Source: UBA11606 sp039188975 (GTDB lineage: Bacteria; Actinomycetota; Acidimicrobiia; Acidimicrobiales; Aldehydirespiratoraceae). Taken from it: 10,200 nucleotides of DNA. The notes beneath the pieces were generated by a model, which was not told the origin of the DNA, did no database searches, and saw only the letters and a program-made list of their open reading frames with translations. Below are positions 4,965 to 10,200 of this stretch, one piece after another. The stretch is taken from NCBI GenBank assembly GCA_039188975.1, contig JBCCYT010000155.1:1-10200 (forward strand). Direction: 5' to 3'. The translations under genes were made by a program, and so were the position numbers. Within the stretch, counting starts at the first letter, position 1. Each line of letters begins with the position of its first letter.

Positions 4965-6005
4965 ATGGCTGCCAGCATCTACTACGAAAAGGACGTGGAC
5001 CGGTCGGCGATCGCCGGCAAGTCGGTCGCGATCCTGGGCTACGGCTCGCAGGGCCATGCTCACGCCCTCAACCTCAAGGAGAGCGGTGTCGACGTTCGTG
5101 TCGGCCTGCGGGAGGGCTCTGGTTCGGTCGCAAAGGCTGAAGCGGCTGGTCTGCCGGTCGCGTCGATTGCGGACGCAACCGCGGAGGCCGACATCGTGAT
5201 GATGTTGATGCCCGACACCGAGATGGCGGCGATCTACGACGAGCATGTCGCGCCGAACATGAGCGACGGCGACGCATTGTTCTTCGCCCATGGCTTCAAC
5301 ATTCGTTTCGATCTGATCAATCCGGCCGAGGGACTCGACGTGTGCATGGTCGCGCCCAAGGGCCCCGGCCATCTCGTGCGCCGCACCTACACCGAAGGGG
5401 GCGGAGTTCCCGGGCTCATGGCCGTGGAGCAAGACGCCACCGGCAACGCCAAAGCCATCGCCCTCGCCTACGCCGACGCCATTGGTTGCTCGCGTGGTGG
5501 TGTCATCGAGACCACGTTCACCGAAGAGACCGAGACGGACCTCTTCGGTGAGCAAGCCGTGCTCTGTGGCGGTACCACCCGGCTTGTGCAGGCTGGCTTC
5601 GAGACGCTGATCGAAGCGGGCTACCAACCCGAGGTGGCCTACTTCGAGTGCCTCCACGAGCTGAAGCTCATCGTCGACCTGATGTACGAAGAGGGCATTG
5701 CCGGTATGCGTTACAGCGTGTCTGACACCGCCGAATGGGGCGACCTGGTGACCGGACCCCGCATCGTCAACGACGCCACCAAGGCCGAGATGAAGCAGGT
5801 CCTCACCGAGATCCAGGACGGCACGTTCGCCCGCAACTGGGTCGAGGAGAGCCGTACGGGTCGGGCCAGGTTCCGAGAGCTCGAAGAAGCCGGCTTCGCC
5901 CACCCGATCGAGAAGATCGGCAAGGAGCTTCGTGCGATGATGCCGTGGATTTCCGCCGGCAAGGAGTCCGTCGCTGACGCCTCCGGTGGCCAGGGGCTCG
6001 ACTGA
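4965..6005 (+). CDS. ilvC: Ketol-acid reductoisomerase (NADP+), class I
   Basis: A 346-residue enzyme that isomerises and reduces 2-acetolactate or 2-aceto-2-hydroxybutyrate to the 2,3-dihydroxy acids, using Mg2+ and normally NADPH: the step after IlvBN. The N-terminal Rossmann domain has VAILGYGSQGHAHALNLKESG (21-41) with the GxGxxG loop at 25-30. The C-terminal knotted domain supplies the metal ligands Asp192 and Glu196 (DLFGEQ) and Glu228 and Glu232 (YFECLHE). The length is that of the short class I form, not the duplicated plant/E. coli class II form. The stretch RVGLREGSGSVAKAE (residues 46-60) is the cofactor-specificity loop, with Arg and Ser residues in keeping with NADPH. Start ATG 4965 is fixed by AGGGGGA seven bases upstream. 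It is last in the operon; its stop is only 11 bases from the stop of the convergent HDOD gene, with no clear terminator between them. Confidence 0.97.
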   Translation: MAASIYYEKDVDRSAIAGKSVAILGYGSQGHAHALNLKESGVDVRVGLREGSGSVAKAEAAGLPVASIADATAEADIVMMLMPDTEMAAIYDEHVAPNMSDGDALFFAHGFNIRFDLINPAEGLDVCMVAPKGPGHLVRRTYTEGGGVPGLMAVEQDATGNAKAIALAYADAIGCSRGGVIETTFTEETETDLFGEQAVLCGGTTRLVQAGFETLIEAGYQPEVAYFECLHELKLIVDLMYEEGIAGMRYSVSDTAEWGDLVTGPRIVNDATKAEMKQVLTEIQDGTFARNWVEESRTGRARFRELEEAGFAHPIEKIGKELRAMMPWISAGKESVADASGGQGLD

Positions 6006-6016
6006 CGAGGTCTGCG

Positions 6017-6850
6017 TCAGCCGAGGGCGGCCATCATCGCTGCGGTGCGGTCGCCGGCATCGGTCATCATCGTGCGGACCTCGTCCGCGCTGATTCCGGC
6101 GGCTTCGCCGGCCGCCACGATGGCTTCGTCACCGTCCGTATCCGTCTCGCGCATCGGGGCGACCGCCTTCGCGGCGATGAGGTGTGATGTCGGCTCACCA
6201 TCGTGGTGGCCGCTCAGCAGCTCGAGGTAATGCTCGGGGAAATCCCATCGCTCGCCGAGCCATGCGGCAACGTCGCCGTGATGCCACCCGAACACGTCGC
6301 GTTCGAGTGTCGAGAGGTCGGCGTCCTCGCTGTGCCACTGGGCGAGCACGTCGGTGTATCGGGATTCTCGGGTGACGAGCACCGGAATCCCCATGTCCTG
6401 CAAGAGGGCGGCGGTGAAGTTCTCGGATTGACGCGTCGGGTCGATCCGGGCCGCGATCAGTGAGGCCAACGTCGCTCGCTTCATCGAGGTCGCCCAGAAG
6501 CGCTCGTGGTTGAAACCGTTCCCATCGGGCGGTGATGGAAGCGCAGCGCGTGCACCGATTGAGATCAGGAGCGCTTCGAGCTGGTGGCGGCCGAGCAAGG
6601 TGGCCGCCTGGTGCACGTTGGTCACCGACGTGCGAAGACCGAAGCCGGCGGAGTTGACCACCCGCAAGGTGCGAGCCGAGGCGCCCGGGTCCTGCTGCAC
6701 GATCGTCGCAATCGACGCCATGTCGGAGTCGGGGTCAGCGAGGGCATCGAGCGCCTGCGTGATGAAGACGGGAAAGCTCGGCGGTTCGTACTCGCCGAGG
6801 AGGGACGCAAAGTCAGGACCCCGTTCCTTTCGGCGCAAGACGTTTCGCAT
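6017..6850 (-). CDS. HDOD-domain signalling protein
   Basis: A 277-residue predicted cytosolic protein. Residues about 16-225 match the HDOD family: a helical start with YEPPSFPVFITQALDALADP, then IVQQDPGASARTLRVVNSAGFG (50-71), the family's most typical stretch. The HD-phosphohydrolase core is degenerate: the usual LLHDIG is LLQDMG (149-154), so the metal-ligand His is Gln, although HH at 190-191 and GHH at 214-216 remain. HDOD proteins are generally thought to be non-catalytic adaptors or outputs in signalling, often paired with sensor modules; no such domain is in this chain. The ATG at 6850 overlaps the TGA of the upstream channel gene in TGATG, so translation is almost certainly coupled. 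That suggests a functional link to the channel, but the role is unknown. Confidence 0.85.
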   Translation of the reverse strand: MRNVLRRKERGPDFASLLGEYEPPSFPVFITQALDALADPDSDMASIATIVQQDPGASARTLRVVNSAGFGLRTSVTNVHQAATLLGRHQLEALLISIGARAALPSPPDGNGFNHERFWATSMKRATLASLIAARIDPTRQSENFTAALLQDMGIPVLVTRESRYTDVLAQWHSEDADLSTLERDVFGWHHGDVAAWLGERWDFPEHYLELLSGHHDGEPTSHLIAAKAVAPMRETDTDGDEAIVAAGEAAGISADEVRTMMTDAGDRTAAMMAALG

Positions 6851-7821
6851 CAGTCGGCCCGCCTTCCCATTCGATTGGCGAAGATGCTCAAGACGCCGCC
6901 GAGCATCACGTACCCGACGATCACCTCGATCAGGACCAAGATCTGGGCCGGCATCGACGCGGGGAGCGCATCGCCGTAGCCCAGCGTGGTGAGGGTGACG
7001 ACCGAGAAGTAGAGCGGTGACAGCGTGGTTTCGTAGTCGCCGTAGTCGATCTCGACTTGGGTGTATGCGATGGCGAAGACGGTTGCGAACACTGCGGTGA
7101 GCAGCCCCCACCGTCCGAAGCTTCGACCGCAGTCCGACGTGACGCGCCACACCTGGTAGATCACGGCGTGGGTGCGATCCCGGTTCCGAAACTCGTGCAG
7201 GTAGTTCTGGTCGAGAATGACCCGCCGGATCAGATGAGCGCCCTCGAACTCGGTGTCCCCGATGAGCACCTCGACCCAGTCGGCTGAGTCGAAGCCGCGG
7301 ACCGAGCGAAGGTGAATGCCGCGAATATTGGCGCCGCGAAGTGTTGCATCGGTGACGTCGGCGCCTTCGAGGTCGGCGTCGAGCAGCGAAGCGTGCGTGA
7401 GGTCGGCGTCGAGCAACGTCGTGTTGAGGAGGCGGGCCTCGTCCAGCGTCGCGGCCCGCAAGTCCGCCTTGGTGAGGTCGGCGTCGGTGAGACTCGCCTC
7501 GCTCAGATCGGCGTTGAACAGGGTGGCGTCCACCATCGAGGCGCGTCCAAGGACCGCTCGACGGACGTTGGCGTCGCTCAGGTCGGCTCCATCGAGCCGG
7601 GCACCGATCAATTCGGCGTCGTCGAGGTTCACATCTCGCATCGAGGCGCCCGAGAGATCGGCGCCGTTCAGTTTGGCGTTGCGCAGATCGGCCCGATCGA
7701 GCACTGCGCCTCGAAAGTCGACGCCTCGAAGATCGAGATCCCGCAGATCCGCGCCGATGAGGACCTCGGGGAGGTCTGCAGGGCGAGGTCGGGTCGCGTT
7801 GGTCGAGGTGACGGAAGCCAC
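6850..7821 (-). CDS. Pentapeptide-repeat protein fused to a two-helix potassium channel pore
   Basis: A 323-residue membrane protein. Residues about 20-171 are some 30 near-perfect pentapeptide repeats of the A(D/N)LxX type (for example ADLRDLDLRGVDFRGAVL), predicted to form a right-handed quadrilateral beta-helix. A linker (172-237) is followed by TM1 (about 238-256, LLTAVFATVFAIAYTQV), a pore loop with the K+ selectivity filter TLGYGD (279-284), and TM2 (about 292-315), the Ion_trans_2/KcsA-like pore. It probably assembles as a tetramer in the cytoplasmic membrane with the beta-helices in the cytosol. No RCK/TrkA-N or cyclic-nucleotide domain is present, so the repeat domain stands where the usual gating domain would be. 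The start is a GTG with no visible Shine-Dalgarno; no earlier in-frame start precedes the upstream stop. It is upstream of and coupled to the HDOD gene. Confidence 0.9.
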   Translation of the reverse strand: MASVTSTNATRPRPADLPEVLIGADLRDLDLRGVDFRGAVLDRADLRNAKLNGADLSGASMRDVNLDDAELIGARLDGADLSDANVRRAVLGRASMVDATLFNADLSEASLTDADLTKADLRAATLDEARLLNTTLLDADLTHASLLDADLEGADVTDATLRGANIRGIHLRSVRGFDSADWVEVLIGDTEFEGAHLIRRVILDQNYLHEFRNRDRTHAVIYQVWRVTSDCGRSFGRWGLLTAVFATVFAIAYTQVEIDYGDYETTLSPLYFSVVTLTTLGYGDALPASMPAQILVLIEVIVGYVMLGGVLSIFANRMGRRAD

Positions 7822-7864
7822 GCGGGCAGTTTCGACCGGTTTTCGTCAGCGATAAGGCGGTGGA

Positions 7865-8251
7865 CTAGGGGAAGAGGGCGTCGACCAGCCACTCGACCTG
7901 CAAGAGCAGCGCCAACACGACCGGTCCGGCCATCGCCGCCAACACTGCGACCGTGGCCCACCGGATCCAGGTTGGCCGGTCTCGGAATCGTCGGGTGTGA
8001 AACCACGCGTCCAGTTCATCGACCTCGGCGCTGGCCGTCGGATCTTCGCCGGTCAAGACCACCGAAGCGTCCTCTGCGATTTCGTCTCGCACCGCAACCC
8101 GAAAGCCGCGACCGCCGAGCGACAGGTCGCCGGTCTCTGGATTGGTGTCGCTGAGAATCACCGCTTCGATTCCTGCTGACTCCAGCCGGGCGACGGCAAG
8201 GTCAGCGTCGAACCGGCGCGGAAACACCCCAACGATCCGCATCCCTGGCAT
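7865..8251 (-). CDS. Small DUF2007-like protein with a C-terminal membrane helix
   Basis: A 128-residue protein. The first 67 residues (MRIVGVFPRRFDADLAVARLESAGIEAVILSD..., ending RVAVRDEIAEDASVVL) resemble the DUF2007 'putative prokaryotic signal transducing' domain: a small alpha/beta fold, ACT/PII-like in outline, with the pattern 'FxxxxxAxxxxxxLExAGIxAxI' and a later 'V.V...A.xA..IL'. An acidic linker is followed by TWIR and one hydrophobic helix (about 96-118), so the domain should sit on the cytosolic face as a tail-anchored protein. I prefer ATG 8251, with GAGGGG eight bases upstream; a GTG at 8260 would overlap that ribosome binding site. The gene starts 27 bases after the GNAT stop and ends 43 bases before the channel start, consistent with one transcript. 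Function is not known for the family. Confidence 0.65.
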   Translation of the reverse strand: MPGMRIVGVFPRRFDADLAVARLESAGIEAVILSDTNPETGDLSLGGRGFRVAVRDEIAEDASVVLTGEDPTASAEVDELDAWFHTRRFRDRPTWIRWATVAVLAAMAGPVVLALLLQVEWLVDALFP

Positions 8252-8278
8252 GAGGCTCACCCCTCAAGTGTGCCTGGT

Positions 8279-8737
8279 TCAGATCGCTTTGGAGAAGTAG
8301 ACGCGTCGGTAGCCCTGATCCGACGAGCGGTGCGTCTCGGTGAACCCGCGACTCGGGTAGTAGGACAGGTTCGCGGTCATGGCCTCGTTGGTGTAGAGCC
8401 GAAGCTCGCCGAGCCCCAACGTTTTGGCCGTCTCGGTGGCGTGGTCGATCAACGCGGCGCCGCATCCCCGGCCCTGGCGGTCGGGCCCCACCGCAGTGTT
8501 GTCGATGTAGTAGTGGTCGGACTCGGCCCACGACACCAGCACGCCGGCGAGGTCGCCGTCATCGTCGATGACGTCGACGACGCCACGGCCAACGAGTTCC
8601 GCGTAGTCGTCGAGCATCGGCGCAGGTGGCGTTGCCATGTCCGCCAGATACGGCCGGTACGCGGCGTCGACGCAGCGCTCGATGCCAGCGAGGTCGGCGA
8701 GGGTCGCCGAGCGGATCGGGTCGGATTCGGATCCCAT
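8279..8737 (-). CDS. GNAT-family N-acetyltransferase
   Basis: A 152-residue protein with the GNAT fold: beta strand 4 and motif A read YIDNTAVGPDRQGRGCGAALIDHA (77-100), with the acetyl-CoA pyrophosphate loop Q-G-R-G-C-G at 88-93. Motif B is LRLYTNEAMTANLSYYPSRGF (112-132), where Asn123 and Tyr126/Tyr127 sit at the usual positions of the CoA-side Asn and general acid Tyr. Such enzymes move acetyl from acetyl-CoA to an amine of a small molecule, peptide or protein; the acceptor cannot be told. Full family length. The ATG at 8737 has no clear Shine-Dalgarno but follows a TACGGT hexamer by six bases, so the mRNA may be leaderless. It is the first of four minus-strand genes. Confidence 0.9.
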   Translation of the reverse strand: MGSESDPIRSATLADLAGIERCVDAAYRPYLADMATPPAPMLDDYAELVGRGVVDVIDDDGDLAGVLVSWAESDHYYIDNTAVGPDRQGRGCGAALIDHATETAKTLGLGELRLYTNEAMTANLSYYPSRGFTETHRSSDQGYRRVYFSKAI

Positions 8738-8792
8738 GTGCTGACCGTAGCGAGCCGTCGGTGGTCGTCGTCGCCGATAGCTTCAACCGAAC
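8738..8792. promoter_or_regulatory. Divergent promoter gap between the GNAT and ABC ATPase genes
   Basis: The 55 bases hold both promoters by necessity. On the minus strand TACGGT (8749-8744, TANNNT) ends six bases before the GNAT ATG; on the plus strand TAGCTT (8778-8783) ends nine bases before the ATPase ATG. Neither gene has a Shine-Dalgarno, which suggests leaderless or near-leaderless transcripts on both sides. I see no convincing -35 hexamer for either. Confidence 0.35.
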
Positions 8793-9704
8793 ATGACCAG
8801 CACAATCGAGGTGAGTGACCTCACCAAGACCTACGGCGAGAACCGTGCGGTGGACGGCGTGTCGTTCTCCGTCGATGCCGGCGAAGTTTTCGCCATTCTC
8901 GGGCCCAATGGGGCCGGCAAGTCGACCACGGTCGAGATTCTCGAGGGACATCGAACTCGCGATGGCGGGTCGGTCACGGTGCTCGGGGCCGACCCAGCCA
9001 ACGGTGGACGTGCGTTTCGAGATCGCATCGGCATCGTGTTGCAAGAGGCGGGAGTCGACAAAGAACTGACGGTGCGCGAAACCCTCGATCTGTACGGAGC
9101 GGCGTACTCGAAACGCCGGTCCATCGACGAGGTGATCGAGCTTGTCGAGCTCGCCGACAAGCTCGACGAACGGATCTCTCGCCTGTCGGGTGGGCAGCAA
9201 CGCCGGGTCGACCTTGCGCTCGGGATCATCGGAACTCCGGACCTGCTGTTTCTCGACGAACCGACGACTGGATTCGATCCGGCGGCTCGGCGGCGGAGCT
9301 GGGATCTCGTCCGGAGCCTCACCGACGACGGGACCACCGTGGTCCTCACCACCCACTATCTCGATGAGGCGCAGGAGCTCGCCGATCGGCTGATCGTGAT
9401 GGCCGGTGGTCGAATTGTCGCGGCCGGAACCCCGGACGAGCTTCGGGCTCAAGCCGGCTCGCAAACCGTGATCCGATTCGGGCTCCCGAAGGTCGATGCA
9501 CCACTGGGTGGCCTTCTGGACCCGCTTCACGGGGACGCCTCGGGACGGGATCGTCACATCGAGATCGCCACCTCACGACCGACTGCGGATCTCGCCCACA
9601 TCACGACGTGGGCCGTCGACCATGGGTTGGAGCTCGACGGGTTGCGTGTCGAGAGCGTGACCCTCGAGGATGTGTACCTGCGGTTGGTGGGGGAGGAGGC
9701 ATGA
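8793..9704 (+). CDS. ABC transporter ATP-binding protein (ABC-2 / DrrA-like exporter)
   Basis: A 303-residue cytosolic ATPase that powers the permease encoded next to it. Motifs in order: Walker A GPNGAGKST (37-45), Q-loop Gln84, signature LSGGQ (131-135), Walker B LLFLDE (151-156) followed by PTTGFDP, and H-loop His188 in TTHYLDEA. The C-terminal part (about 225-303), ending SVTLEDVYLRLVGEEA, is the extension typical of the CcmA/DrrA-type family of antibiotic and lipid exporters. Substrate cannot be told; drug, polyketide or lipid export are the family norms. The start ATG 8793 has no Shine-Dalgarno, and the conserved IEVSDLTKTYG follows at residue 5. The stop overlaps the permease start in ATGA. 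Confidence 0.95.
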   Translation: MTSTIEVSDLTKTYGENRAVDGVSFSVDAGEVFAILGPNGAGKSTTVEILEGHRTRDGGSVTVLGADPANGGRAFRDRIGIVLQEAGVDKELTVRETLDLYGAAYSKRRSIDEVIELVELADKLDERISRLSGGQQRRVDLALGIIGTPDLLFLDEPTTGFDPAARRRSWDLVRSLTDDGTTVVLTTHYLDEAQELADRLIVMAGGRIVAAGTPDELRAQAGSQTVIRFGLPKVDAPLGGLLDPLHGDASGRDRHIEIATSRPTADLAHITTWAVDHGLELDGLRVESVTLEDVYLRLVGEEA

Positions 9705-10200
9705 GCGACCTCCAGCTGCTGTGGCGCTCGGTTCGGGCCGAGAACCGGCTGTTTTGGCGAACCCCGATCGGTGCGTTCTTCACCATCGGACTTCCGCTGG
9801 TGATGCTCGTGATCTTCGTTGCGATCTTCGGGAACGACCCGATCGGCACCAGCTATGGCGAGATCGCCACGGCCCAGTTCTACGCAGCCGGGCTCGGCGT
9901 CTTCGCCGCCGCCTCCGCGACGTACACAAATCTGGCGATCAACCTCACGATGCGCCGGGACGACGGCGTTCTCAAGCGAGTCCGCGGCACGCCGATCCCG
10001 CCGTGGGTCTTCTTGGCGGGCACGGTCCTGTCGGGCATGTGGATCGCCGCGTTCGCAACGACCTTGATGGTGGCCATCGGCATCCTCGCCTACGGCGTGG
10101 AGGTCGAGCTGGCGCAGCTCCCGGCGATGATCGTCGCGTTCGTGTCAGGCACGGCGTGTTTCGCAACGCTCGGCGTTGCCCTCGCGGCGATCTCCAAGAC
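9701..10200 (+). CDS. ABC-2 type transporter permease (partial, runs off the right edge)
   Basis: Translation from ATG 9701 stays open to the window end (166 complete codons). The protein begins MSDLQLLWRSVRAENRLFWR, a cytosolic amphipathic start typical of ABC-2 permeases, then TM1 (about 24-44, GAFFTIGLPLVMLVIFVAIFG), TM2 near 60-80, the conserved cytosolic loop MRRDDGVLKRVRGTPIPPWVF (84-104), TM3 (about 105-130) and the start of TM4 (about 140-163). Family members have six helices and about 250 residues, so roughly a third is missing. GGGAGGAGG within the end of the ATPase gene serves as the ribosome binding site and the start overlaps the ATPase stop (ATGA), so the two subunits are co-translated and form one exporter. 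Confidence 0.92.
   Translation, partial: MSDLQLLWRSVRAENRLFWRTPIGAFFTIGLPLVMLVIFVAIFGNDPIGTSYGEIATAQFYAAGLGVFAAASATYTNLAINLTMRRDDGVLKRVRGTPIPPWVFLAGTVLSGMWIAAFATTLMVAIGILAYGVEVELAQLPAMIVAFVSGTACFATLGVALAAISK

Noticed and set aside
4959..5903. 314-residue minus-strand open frame opposite ilvC
   Set aside because: Antisense to conserved KARI sequence with no family signature.
6006..6016. Bidirectional terminator between ilvC and the HDOD gene
   Set aside because: Only 11 bases separate the stops and I find no stem with a T-run there.
7312..8154. 280-residue plus-strand open frame opposite the pentapeptide gene
   Set aside because: Its repeat-like protein is the complement of the pentapeptide codons; the minus frame has the K+ filter and transmembrane helices.

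Overview
The window is about 64-65 % G+C with strongly GC-biased third codon positions. Its gene content (an ilvB-ilvN-ilvC operon with a short class I ketol-acid reductoisomerase, a twin-subunit type ABC exporter, a probable leaderless GTG leader ORF) fits an actinomycete-phylum bacterium. The tryptophan-rich-tailed S8 protease and general style make Acidimicrobiia or a similar lineage my guess, but nothing here fixes the genus.

Layout. (1) 1-2414, minus strand: the 5' end of an unrecognised membrane-anchored protein leaving the window at base 1; a secreted subtilisin-type protease (234-1721) whose C-terminus is a 20-unit GASWT pentapeptide array; and a NadD/CoaD-like nucleotidyltransferase (1845-2414). 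(2) 2408-6005, plus strand: a complete branched-chain amino acid operon. It opens with a promoter, a 14-codon leader peptide containing Leu-Leu-Val-Val-Val-Ile, two directly abutting perfect 10-bp hairpins (the second followed by a T-rich tract), then ilvB, ilvN and ilvC. Together the encoded acetohydroxyacid synthase and ketol-acid reductoisomerase carry out the first two common steps of valine/isoleucine (and leucine precursor) synthesis; the leader looks like a translation-coupled attenuator sensing charged Leu/Val/Ile tRNAs. (3) 6017-8737, minus strand: four co-directional genes, GNAT acetyltransferase, a small DUF2007-like tail-anchored protein, a pentapeptide-repeat protein fused to a two-helix K+ channel pore, and an HDOD protein whose ATG overlaps the channel stop (TGATG). 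(4) 8793-10200, plus strand: an ABC-type exporter ATPase with its ABC-2 permease overlapping by ATGA, the permease running off the right edge.

The most interesting items are the ilv leader/attenuator (a short GTG ORF and hairpins easily missed by gene callers), the protease tail whose A-S-W-T-G units align position by position with the pentapeptide-repeat consensus but with Trp at the core position, a 31-bp inverted repeat inside the protease gene next to that array, and the coupled channel/HDOD pair. No rRNA, tRNA, CRISPR, insertion sequence or integrase was seen. There is no gene-free stretch longer than 300 bases.
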